A stretch of 9,761 bases of DNA from Holosporaceae bacterium UBA5542. GTDB lineage: Bacteria; Pseudomonadota; Alphaproteobacteria; UBA7879; UBA5542. Positions 1 to 5,650 of the stretch are shown here, piece by piece (positions within the stretch are counted from its first letter, which is position 1; each line of letters opens with the position of its first letter). The notes beneath the pieces were generated by a model. It was not told the origin of the DNA. It saw only the letters and a list, made by a program, of their open reading frames with translations, and did not search any database. Position numbers and translations under genes: made by a program. The stretch is taken from contig DINK01000014.1 in assembly GCA_002426825.1 (NCBI GenBank), positions 1,642-11,402 on the forward strand. Reading direction: 5' to 3'.

Positions 1-218
1 GTCAAAGACATATTAGCTTTTGATAACGCCTGATCAATGACTTTAGGCAGCAAATGAAGGTGTTGGCGTGCAGAAAGTTCTGGAATCACGCCCCCATAAG
101 GCTTGTGATCATCGACTTGAGAAAAAACGATATTTGACAGAATAGTACGGTCATCCGATACCACTGCCGCAGCCGTTTCATCGCAGCTTGTTTCGATGCC
201 TAAAACAATTGTTTTCAT
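1..218 (-). CDS. tsaD: tRNA threonylcarbamoyladenosine synthase TsaD, N-terminal fragment
   Basis: This is the first 72 codons of TsaD (Gcp/YgjD family), read leftward from an ATG whose complement lies at 216-218. The gene continues beyond the left edge. TsaD transfers the threonylcarbamoyl group from threonylcarbamoyl-AMP to A37 of ANN-decoding tRNAs, acting in the cytoplasm with TsaB and TsaE. Visible family hallmarks are the ASKHA-type phosphate-1 segment GIETSCDET (residues 7-15) and the [11 protein letters not shown] block (41-51). The HxxxH metal-binding motif lies further in and is outside the window. The start matches the usual family N-terminus. The Shine-Dalgarno is weak (an AAGGG about 12 nt upstream). 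The gene is divergent from the GNAT gene, and the 56-nt gap between them must hold both promoters. Identification is firm from sequence alone. Confidence 0.96.
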   Translation of the reverse strand, partial: MKTIVLGIETSCDETAAAVVSDDRTILSNIVFSQVDDHKPYGGVIPELSARQHLHLLPKVIDQALSKANMSL

Positions 219-240
219 TTTATTTTAAGGCCCTTATAAT
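212..240 (+). promoter_or_regulatory. Predicted sigma70-type promoter for the GNAT-protease-glycosylase operon
   Basis: A perfect -10 hexamer TATAAT lies at 235-240. A TTTTCA at 212-217 matches the -35 consensus at 4 of 6 positions with an exact 17-bp spacer. The -35 box overlaps the first codons of tsaD on the opposite strand. Transcription would begin near 247, giving a leader of about 28 nt before the GNAT start at 275. On the minus strand the same AT-rich core reads TATTAT (236-241), which could serve tsaD, although only a poor -35 match lies upstream of it. This is a pattern match only. Confidence 0.5.
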
Positions 241-274
241 AGAGAAAATTAATAGATCATTCATTATTCGTATC

Positions 275-937
275 ATGCATATAAACAAACTACTTTTTAT
301 CGTAACGTTACTTGTTCCTTTTTTAGGAACAGCCCTTAACAAAACAGCACACTTTACCCTTAAAGACAATACACAAGTCATTGTGCGCCCTATAGCCAAC
401 AGTCCTCAAGACAAAGCATCAATGTATCAAATCTTAAAAGATCCGGATACATGCAAAACAATGCGTGACGGATTGCCTTGGCCAGATGTGTACATTGATA
501 ATACCTATGCCTATTACGTGGCCGCCTGGCAAACCTATAATGATCTAGAGTCAATGGGAGTGACAGATCACAACCTAACCTTTGCTTTCGTTATTTATAC
601 AACAGATGGTCGTACTGTTGGATTAGGGGGCATTCAAAATTCAACACGTGATGAACCCTATAAAGAGATATATTTCGAGCTTCTTCCTCCCTATCGTCGC
701 AAAGGCCTGGGGCAAAAATTTGCGAATTTTCTGATCAGTGCTCACAAAAGTATTTATGGAGACCGAATGATTGAAGCTGTTGTTGTTCCAGAAAATGAAC
801 CGTCAAAAGGACTGTTAAAAAAAATTGGGTTCAACCCTAAAATTGGCAAAGATGGTAAAGTTGCAACCCACCGGTTCCCTAAGTATGGAAACCGTATGTA
901 TGAAATCTTCCAATACAAACCCAGCACACCATCATGA
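275..937 (+). CDS. Exported GNAT-family (RimJ/RimL-like) acetyltransferase-fold protein
   Basis: The 220-residue protein has an N-terminal signal sequence followed by a GNAT domain. Residues 1-20 form a Lys-containing n-region, a hydrophobic core (LLFIVTLLVPFL) and a plausible G-T-A cleavage site after A20. There is no lipobox Cys. The GNAT fold then runs from a first strand ending in VRPI (about 37-40) through a strand/turn VGLGGI (115-120) to the acetyl-CoA pyrophosphate-binding R-R-K-G-L-G (141-146). The late PENEPSKGLLKKIGF block (172-186) is typical of Acetyltransf_3 members. The reading frame is open from an ATG at 188, but that start lies inside divergent tsaD. The ATG at 275 gives a proper leader and follows the predicted promoter. 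No good Shine-Dalgarno precedes it. The stop overlaps the next start as ATGA. The substrate is unknown, and export of an acetyl-CoA enzyme is unusual. Confidence 0.8.
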   Translation: MHINKLLFIVTLLVPFLGTALNKTAHFTLKDNTQVIVRPIANSPQDKASMYQILKDPDTCKTMRDGLPWPDVYIDNTYAYYVAAWQTYNDLESMGVTDHNLTFAFVIYTTDGRTVGLGGIQNSTRDEPYKEIYFELLPPYRRKGLGQKFANFLISAHKSIYGDRMIEAVVVPENEPSKGLLKKIGFNPKIGKDGKVATHRFPKYGNRMYEIFQYKPSTPS

Positions 938-2274
938 AGTTTATTGCCTTTGCCCTCTCATTATTGATTTTTGGACTTGTCCAAGGCAACACAATGCTTA
1001 AAGAGGGAACGGTTATTCGAGATGCTGAAATTGAATCCATATTAAAAAGCTATATCGATCCTATATTCCAACAGGCAAAGCTTAATACAAAAGACTTAAA
1101 TTTAATTCTTGTTGTAAACAGTGAAAGCAATGCGGCGGCCACCCTCAACACGACCATAATATTGAATACGGGTTTTTTGCTGAACACATCAAGCTTGAAT
1201 GAAGTTGTCGGCGTTCTTGCCCACGAAGTTGGACATATTGAGGGGCGCCACGTTGTGCGATCGGTCGGCGCTATGGAAAATGCCCAACGCATTAGTATTT
1301 TAGGAGCAGCCGCCGGTATTGCTCTTGGCGTTCTTACCCAGCGCCTCGATTTGGGGACAGCCCTTGCGATCGGATCAAGTATTTCAAGTATTTATGGATA
1401 TCTAAAATACAGTCGCGCCGAAGAAGCCGCTGCCGATCAAGCAGCCGTCCGCTATCTAAATGGGCTTTGCTGGCCAGCAGATGGTCTTATCTCTTTCTTC
1501 AGAAAACTTCTTGGTCAAGAACTTTTGAGCACCAGCCTTCAAGACCCCTACATACGTTCGCATCCTCTTACGCGTGACCGTATGAATGCGATTGAGCGAC
1601 AAATACAAAGCTCTTGCCAGAAACCTTTTCCAGTTAAAATGGTTGATCATTATCATTTAATGCGCATTAAGCTAGAGGCTTTCTTACTGCCACCTGCCTC
1701 TGTCATAAAAAAATACAATACTCAGGAAACATTAAACCAATACGCGCGTGCCATTGCGTTTTATCGGCAAGGATATTTAGATAAGGCTATTGATTTACTG
1801 ATCAAAATCAAAGAAGCCTACCCCGAACCCGCTTACATAGATGAGCTGATGGGGCAAATTTACTATGAAAATGGAAAAATAGACCTTTCCATAGAAAACT
1901 ACAAACGCGCTGTCAAAAAAATGCCACACTTGTTTTTGTTTCAATTTGGCCTTGCACAGTCTCTCGTTGCAAAGAATACAACCGATACCTTGAAAGAAGC
2001 CGAACAAATTCTTGAAAAGTTAAAAAAAGAAGAGCCCAATAATATTAGTGTATGGCAGTTTTTATCAGTCGTGTATGGGCGCCAAAAACAAATGGGGGCC
2101 ATGGCTCTTGCTCTTGCTGAAAAAGAAATTCTGCTGCAAAACTGGGAAGAAGCCGATCAACAAGCGAAGCGGGCATTGCATTTCTTAAAACCAGGATCTG
2201 TTTTATATCTTCGCGCACAAGACTTGCAAATAGAGACAAAAAGAGAGACAACAAAAAGAACACAAAAACTTTAA
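934..2274 (+). CDS. Periplasmic M48-family zinc metalloprotease with TPR domain (BepA/YfgC-like)
   Basis: The 446-residue protein starts with a signal peptide (hydrophobic to about residue 17, possible cleavage after VQG at 18). The zinc-metalloprotease signature HEVGH is at 97-101, with H97 and H101 as ligands and E98 catalytic. A downstream RAEEAAAD helix (161-168) supplies the third ligand Glu, and SHPLT (209-213) is a conserved M48 feature. A Gly/Ala-rich hydrophobic stretch (123-150) fits the membrane-facing segment of this family. From about 264 to 420 the helices repeat in TPR style (for example AIAFYRQGYLDKAIDLL). This architecture matches BepA, which degrades or promotes assembly of outer-membrane proteins such as LptD with the BAM complex; that role is inferred here. 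Translation is probably coupled to the GNAT gene through ATGA. The stop codon falls at the beginning of a 13-bp tandem repeat. Confidence 0.93.
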   Translation: MKFIAFALSLLIFGLVQGNTMLKEGTVIRDAEIESILKSYIDPIFQQAKLNTKDLNLILVVNSESNAAATLNTTIILNTGFLLNTSSLNEVVGVLAHEVGHIEGRHVVRSVGAMENAQRISILGAAAGIALGVLTQRLDLGTALAIGSSISSIYGYLKYSRAEEAAADQAAVRYLNGLCWPADGLISFFRKLLGQELLSTSLQDPYIRSHPLTRDRMNAIERQIQSSCQKPFPVKMVDHYHLMRIKLEAFLLPPASVIKKYNTQETLNQYARAIAFYRQGYLDKAIDLLIKIKEAYPEPAYIDELMGQIYYENGKIDLSIENYKRAVKKMPHLFLFQFGLAQSLVAKNTTDTLKEAEQILEKLKKEEPNNISVWQFLSVVYGRQKQMGAMALALAEKEILLQNWEEADQQAKRALHFLKPGSVLYLRAQDLQIETKRETTKRTQKL

Positions 2275-2297
2275 GTTGATGACGTAAGTTGATGACG
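2272..2297 (+). repeat. Perfect 13-bp tandem direct repeat across a gene junction
   Basis: The unit TAAGTTGATGACG occurs at 2272-2284 and again, with no gap or mismatch, at 2285-2297. The first copy supplies the TAA stop of the M48 protease and contains an ATG (2279) followed by ACG and then the TAA of copy two, which is a two-codon minimal ORF. The second copy supplies the ATG (2292) used by the glycosylase gene. The pattern is what a recent slippage duplication would leave. Confidence 0.9.
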
Positions 2298-2984
2298 AAA
2301 AACCTTTTAAAATCTTTAATAGACATTGATGAAATTTATAGCAAAAGCCCTATCAATCGTTTCAAGAAACCAGAAACAGAAAAATCCTTACCTCAAACTC
2401 AACCTTCCTCAGATACGCTAAACGCCCTAAAAGAAGAAGTGGCCGCCTTTGATGGATGTGACCTAAAAAAAACGGCAATTAATTTAGTTTTTTCTGATGG
2501 CAACCCTAAGGCAGACATTATGCTAATTGGTGAAGCGCCAGGAGCAGACGAGGATCGTCAAGGGAAGCCTTTTGTTGGTATGAGTGGTCAACTTTTAACA
2601 AAAGCATTTAAAGCAGCCGGATTTGACCGCGAAAAAGATCTATACATCACCAATACTATATTTTGGCGCCCTCCGGGGAATCGACAGCCTACACCACAAG
2701 AACTTAATGCCTGTCTTCCTTTTACACAACGACACATTGCTCTTATAAACCCCAAGCTGATTATTTTAGTAGGGGGAACAGCTGTAAAGGCCCTGCTCAA
2801 TAAAAATGAAGGCATTACCAAATTGAGGGGAGAATGGTTTGATTACACATCCCCTTATCAAAACCACGCCATAAAAATGACAGCCATCTATCATCCTGCA
2901 TATTTACTAAGAAGTCCTGGCAGAAAAAAAGATGTTTGGTTTGATTTGTTAAAAGTAAGTGAGTACCTGAAAAATCATCTCTAA
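2292..2984 (+). CDS. Uracil-DNA glycosylase, family-4-like (SPO1 DNA polymerase-related), probably without Fe-S cluster
   Basis: The 230-residue enzyme is predicted to remove uracil from DNA in the first step of base-excision repair. Numbering from the ATG at 2292, motif A is GEAPGADED (80-88), followed by GKPFVG and an ITN segment with RPPGNR (126-131). A C-terminal HPAYLLRSP (201-209) corresponds to motif B. Canonical family-4 enzymes bind a 4Fe-4S cluster through four cysteines. Only two of these positions are Cys here (C56 and C141); the first of the CxxC pair is Phe and the one before RPP is Trp. Only these two Cys exist in the whole protein. The FDGC-type N-terminus and the leading [11 protein letters not shown] region resemble alphaproteobacterial members. 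A TTG directly before the ATG is an alternative start. No clear Shine-Dalgarno is visible, and the start lies in the second copy of the tandem repeat. Confidence 0.9.
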   Translation: MTKNLLKSLIDIDEIYSKSPINRFKKPETEKSLPQTQPSSDTLNALKEEVAAFDGCDLKKTAINLVFSDGNPKADIMLIGEAPGADEDRQGKPFVGMSGQLLTKAFKAAGFDREKDLYITNTIFWRPPGNRQPTPQELNACLPFTQRHIALINPKLIILVGGTAVKALLNKNEGITKLRGEWFDYTSPYQNHAIKMTAIYHPAYLLRSPGRKKDVWFDLLKVSEYLKNHL

Positions 2985-3072
2985 GCTGTTTTAACGCAAA
3001 AAGCTGTTTTATATTTTTTTTCAACTATAAATAAGGTAAACTTCTGCACTATGAGAAAGGGTGTATATAACT
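2985..3072 (+). promoter_or_regulatory. AT-rich intergenic region upstream of the aldolase operon, candidate promoter
   Basis: This 88-nt gap is where the fba-efp-suhB operon would be expected to start. A -10-like TATAAA (3026-3031) is present, but the sequence 16 nt upstream (CTGTTT) is a poor -35. An 11-bp direct repeat AAGCTGTTTTA occurs at 2983-2993 and 3001-3011 (18-nt period), the second copy overlapping the would-be -35. A T8 run lies at 3014-3021 without a GC-rich stem in front. A purine tract GAAAGGG (3055-3061) is the only candidate ribosome-binding site. Confidence 0.3.
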
Positions 3073-3984
3073 GTGACACGCGTTGACTCTATTTTAAAAT
3101 TTTATGAATCTGAGGGATCTGACGTTAAAAAGCGCCTGGCTGATATTTTAAATCATGGCGCCCTAGGCGGTACTGGGAAAATGATTATTTCTGCTGTCGA
3201 CCAAGGATTCGAACACGGCCCTTCCCGAAGCTTTGCACAAAATGATGGTGCATACGATCCCTTCTATCACTTCAATTTGGCCATTGAAGGGGGCTTGTCT
3301 GCCTTTGCCGCCCCACTTGGAATACTTGAATCAGGCGCCCAAACCTTTAAGGGAAAGATTCCAACAATCCTAAAGTTAAACAGCAGCAACGCACTCTATG
3401 AGAAAGAACCTGATCAAGCCATCACAGCCTCTGTTGAAGATGCTGTTCGCTTAGGGTGCCACGGTATTGGGTTTACCCTTTATCCGGGCTCTGACCATAA
3501 TTTGAAGTTGATCAATGAATTTAGAGAAGTCGCACATCAAGCTAAGAAGGCAGGACTTGTTGTTGTTGCATGGTCGTATCCACGTGGAGGCTCTATTTCA
3601 AAAGACGGAGAAACATCTTTAGATGTCATCAGCTATGGCGCTCATATGGCCTGCCTTCTTGGAGCACACATTGTGAAAGTAAAAATACCAACACCCCTTC
3701 TATTTTTAAAAAATGATGCACAAGCTTTTGAAGACCATAAAATTCCTCACACATCGCTTAAAGAGCGCATTCATTATGTGGTGAAGTGCTGTTTTGATGG
3801 CCGACGTATCGTTATTTTTTCTGGTGGCACAACCAAAAACACGGATGACCTTATAAATGAAACAAAAGGCATTCGTGATGGACACGGCTTTGGCTCGATT
3901 GTAGGCAGAAACTTTTTTCAGCGGGATAAGCAAGAAGCGCTCTCTGTTATTCAGAAAATGGTTGCCCTATACAAGGAGGATTAA
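3073..3984 (+). CDS. Class I fructose-bisphosphate aldolase, DhnA/DeoC-LacD type
   Basis: The 303-residue cytoplasmic glycolytic/gluconeogenic enzyme interconverts fructose 1,6-bisphosphate with dihydroxyacetone phosphate and glyceraldehyde 3-phosphate through a Schiff base. Family marks from N to C terminus are GGTGKM (about 32-37), VDQGFEHGP (42-50), TILKLNSSN (98-106), a WSYPRGG strand (167-173), and IVKVKIPT (200-207), where one of two lysines (202 or 204) is the expected Schiff-base residue. Phosphate-binding SGG (250-252) and GRN (278-280) follow. The frame opens at a GTG at 3061. I prefer the GTG at 3073 because MTRVDSILKFYES aligns with the usual family start and GAAAGGG lies 11 nt upstream, whereas it abuts 3061. 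An ATG at 3051 is out of frame. The last codons (3973-3980) double as the Shine-Dalgarno of the next gene, whose start is 2 nt past the stop, so the four genes to suhB look co-transcribed. Confidence 0.93.
   Translation: MTRVDSILKFYESEGSDVKKRLADILNHGALGGTGKMIISAVDQGFEHGPSRSFAQNDGAYDPFYHFNLAIEGGLSAFAAPLGILESGAQTFKGKIPTILKLNSSNALYEKEPDQAITASVEDAVRLGCHGIGFTLYPGSDHNLKLINEFREVAHQAKKAGLVVVAWSYPRGGSISKDGETSLDVISYGAHMACLLGAHIVKVKIPTPLLFLKNDAQAFEDHKIPHTSLKERIHYVVKCCFDGRRIVIFSGGTTKNTDDLINETKGIRDGHGFGSIVGRNFFQRDKQEALSVIQKMVALYKED
3973..3980 (+). promoter_or_regulatory. Strong Shine-Dalgarno for the mini EF-P gene
   Basis: AAGGAGGA, a near-complete anti-16S match, lies 6 nt before the ATG at 3987, inside the last codons of the aldolase gene. 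It is the best ribosome-binding site seen in the window. The neighbouring full efp has only AAAGGA (4198-4203). Confidence 0.85.
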
Positions 3985-3986
3985 AT

Positions 3987-4199
3987 ATGGTTAAAATTCC
4001 AAGCTCAAAACTGCGCACGGGAAATGTTATCTCCCACCAAGGGCACCTGTTTGTTGCTACCAAAACAATTGAAAAAAGATATAAATCTCGCCCCATTCAA
4101 TTAACTGTTGAAATGAAAGACATTCAAACAGGGCGCATGAAAACTCATAATTTTTCTTATGATGAACCTGTAGAATGTCTAAATAATATCAAACTATAA
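3987..4199 (+). CDS. Stand-alone EF-P domain I (KOW-like) protein, truncated EF-P paralogue
   Basis: This 70-residue protein aligns with the first 62 or so residues of the EF-P encoded immediately downstream. By hand I count about 23 identities, concentrated in K-I, GN-x-I-x-HQG-x-L-x-VA-x-KT (12-27) and later in E-x-K-x-I-x-x-G and VE. It corresponds to EF-P domain I only; domains II and III are absent, and the ORF ends just past the domain boundary. The modification loop KPGKG of true EF-P is replaced by KRYKS. A lysine (K33) is present, but in an ungapped alignment the tip position is S34. The ATG at 3987 follows a strong Shine-Dalgarno, and the frame is intact, so this is more likely an expressed small gene than debris. 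No relic of domains II and III is present between its stop and the efp start 9 nt later. Function is unknown; a ribosome- or tRNA-binding accessory of EF-P is speculation. Confidence 0.85.
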   Translation: MVKIPSSKLRTGNVISHQGHLFVATKTIEKRYKSRPIQLTVEMKDIQTGRMKTHNFSYDEPVECLNNIKL

Positions 4200-4208
4200 A
4201 GGAACACT

Positions 4209-4772
4209 ATGAAAATTTCAGGCAATGAAATCAAACCCGGCAACATTATTGATCATCAAGGTCGTCTTTGGGTGGCCGCCAAAACACAGCACACAAAACC
4301 TGGCAAGGGGGGGGCATATCTTCAAGTTGAATTAAAAGCCATTCCCGATGGTACAAAACTTAATGAGCGCTTTCGTTCAAGTGAAACCGTTGAGCGTGTT
4401 TTTTTAGAAGAAAAAGAGTATCAATTTCTTTTCAGTGAAGGCGATAAATTCACTTTTATGGACTTAGAAACATATGAACAAGTAGCTCTAGAAAAAGATT
4501 TTATTGGCGACTCTTATGACTTTTTAAAAGACAATATGGTGGTAATGCTCGCCTTGCATGAAGGCACCCCTATTACTGTTCAATTGCCCGAGACTTTAGT
4601 CATGGAAATCGCAGAAGCAGACCCCGTTGTCAAAGGACAAACAGCTTCTTCCTCATATAAACCAGCTGTTCTTGAAAATGGTCGGCGCATTATGGTACCG
4701 CCCCATATTGAGGCAGGCACAAAAGTTGTGGTTAATACCGCAGACGGCACCTATGCCGAGAAAGCTAAGTAA
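4209..4772 (+). CDS. efp: Translation elongation factor P
   Basis: EF-P binds between the ribosomal P and E sites and relieves stalling at polyproline stretches. At 187 residues it has the normal length and all three domains: the KOW-like domain I (1-64), an OB domain II (about 65-127) and an OB domain III (about 128-187). The loop KPGKG (30-34) places K33 where EF-P lysine is modified in many bacteria. The PROSITE-type EF-P signature K-P-A-x4-G-x2-I-x-V-P-x2-I-x2-G is complete at 151-170. The C-terminus TYAEKAK is typical. Codons 33-36 contain a run of eight G (4307-4314), unusual in this AT-rich DNA. The AAAGGA (4198-4203) overlapping the previous stop is the Shine-Dalgarno. The arrangement efp then suhB-like gene is common in alphaproteobacteria. 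Which modification enzyme acts cannot be told from the window. Confidence 0.97.
   Translation: MKISGNEIKPGNIIDHQGRLWVAAKTQHTKPGKGGAYLQVELKAIPDGTKLNERFRSSETVERVFLEEKEYQFLFSEGDKFTFMDLETYEQVALEKDFIGDSYDFLKDNMVVMLALHEGTPITVQLPETLVMEIAEADPVVKGQTASSSYKPAVLENGRRIMVPPHIEAGTKVVVNTADGTYAEKAK
4307..4314 (+). repeat. G8 homopolymer inside efp
   Basis: Eight consecutive G span the third base of the K33 codon, two GGG glycine codons and the first base of the A36 codon. Loss of one G would give a TAA after six further sense codons. Gain of one G would give a TGA after five codons counting the shifted GGC. Confidence 0.9.
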
Positions 4773-4773
4773 T

Positions 4774-5580
4774 ATGTATCGAAGTCGTACTCTCACAAAC
4801 TCAGCCCATTTAAATGTTATGATTGAAGCCGCTGAAAAAGCAGGACGCAGTCTTATTCGCGATTTCAATGAAGTTGAAAAGCTTCAAACAGCCAAAAAGG
4901 GGCCCGCTGACTTTGTTTCTGTTGCAGATAAAAAATCAGAAAAAATTGTTTATGAATTATTAAAAAAAGGCCGGCCTGACTATTCTTTTTTAATGGAAGA
5001 AAGTGGCGCTGAAGAAAACAAAGACAAGGAAAATGTGTGGATCATTGACCCCCTTGATGGCACTACCAATTTTTTGCATGGCCTTCCAGGATTTTGTGTC
5101 ACAATCGCACACCAGTCCAAAGGCAGAATAGAGCATGCCGTTACTTACGACCCGCTTCGTGGTGATGTGTTCTGGGCAGAACGCGGCAAAGGTGCCTTTT
5201 TAAACGGAGACCCTCTTCGTGTCTCAACGCGTGCGTCCTTAACCGAAGCACTTTTCTTAACAGACCACCATGATCCATTAAATAAACATGGCATTTTCTT
5301 TGAAAACACATGGGCTATGGTTCGAAAAAATACCAGTATTGTACGCTGTATTGGTTCAGCCGCATTAGCCCTTGCCTATGTAGCCGCTGGTAAAGCGGAC
5401 GCCTATTTCATGCATGGCCTTCAACCTTGGGATGTAGGCGCCGGCATCTTACTAATTCAAGAAGCCGGAGGCATAGTGTCAGAAATTGATGGCAAATCAC
5501 ATCCAGAAACAGGTGATTCCATTCTTGCTTCAAATGCTGCCCTATATGATGATGTACGAAAAGAGCTGTCTTCTTGCTAA
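4774..5580 (+). CDS. suhB: Inositol-1-monophosphatase family protein (SuhB-like)
   Basis: The 268-residue enzyme belongs to the Mg2+-dependent, Li+-sensitive phosphatase family. The metal-binding acidic residues are visible: E75/E76 in MEESG, the D92-x-x-D95 pair within IIDPLDGTTNF (90-100), and D220 in PWDVGAG (218-224). An N-terminal DFVSVADKKSE (46-56) matches the family's substrate-side motif. Substrates could be inositol phosphates or related sugar phosphates. E. coli SuhB also acts in rRNA antitermination, but nothing here shows that. The frame is open upstream from 4627 inside efp; the ATG at 4774 is chosen because it gives the family N-terminus and begins one base after the efp stop (TAA-T-ATG). 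No strong Shine-Dalgarno is visible, so translation is probably coupled to efp. The symbol reflects the family and context, not proven function. Confidence 0.93.
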   Translation: MYRSRTLTNSAHLNVMIEAAEKAGRSLIRDFNEVEKLQTAKKGPADFVSVADKKSEKIVYELLKKGRPDYSFLMEESGAEENKDKENVWIIDPLDGTTNFLHGLPGFCVTIAHQSKGRIEHAVTYDPLRGDVFWAERGKGAFLNGDPLRVSTRASLTEALFLTDHHDPLNKHGIFFENTWAMVRKNTSIVRCIGSAALALAYVAAGKADAYFMHGLQPWDVGAGILLIQEAGGIVSEIDGKSHPETGDSILASNAALYDDVRKELSSC

Positions 5581-5596
5581 AACAGCTGATCGTGTA

Positions 5597-5625
5597 TTGA
5601 ATAGAACGCATAATAAGTATATATT
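5597..5625 (+). promoter_or_regulatory. Predicted sigma70-type promoter for DUF3576-leuS-lptE-holA
   Basis: TTGAAT (5597-5602) and TATATT (5620-5625) are separated by exactly 17 bp in the 70-nt gap after suhB. Transcription would start near 5632, just upstream of the AGGAAG ribosome-binding site of the next gene. No terminator is visible between suhB and this promoter, so read-through is also possible. Confidence 0.5.
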
Positions 5626-5650
5626 TCCAACATCAAGTTCAGGAAGATCT

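Noticed and set aside
188..274. N-terminally extended GNAT frame starting at 188
   Set aside because: It would overlap the start of divergent tsaD and precede the predicted promoter, and it would bury the signal peptide inside the protein.
313..331. 7-bp inverted repeat (TGTTCCT/AGGAACA) in the GNAT leader coding region
   Set aside because: It is explained by hydrophobic signal-peptide codons. No T-run or regulatory context follows, so it is too weak to call a regulatory hairpin.
3014..3021. T8 run after the glycosylase gene as an intrinsic terminator
   Set aside because: Only a four-pair A-T stem can be drawn before it; there is no GC-rich hairpin.
3987..4199. Mini EF-P read as a dead remnant of an efp duplication
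   Set aside because: The frame is intact, the stop falls at a domain boundary, no domain II/III relics follow, and the Shine-Dalgarno is excellent. A decaying copy would not be expected to show this. It cannot be fully excluded without comparison to relatives.
4627..4773. 49-residue upstream extension of the phosphatase frame into efp
   Set aside because: The extension is out of frame with conserved efp domain III, and the family N-terminus fits the ATG at 4774.
5486..5650. 55-residue upstream extension of the DUF3576 frame into suhB
   Set aside because: The ATG at 5651 has a Shine-Dalgarno and yields a clean signal peptide; the extension overlaps the suhB end in another frame.
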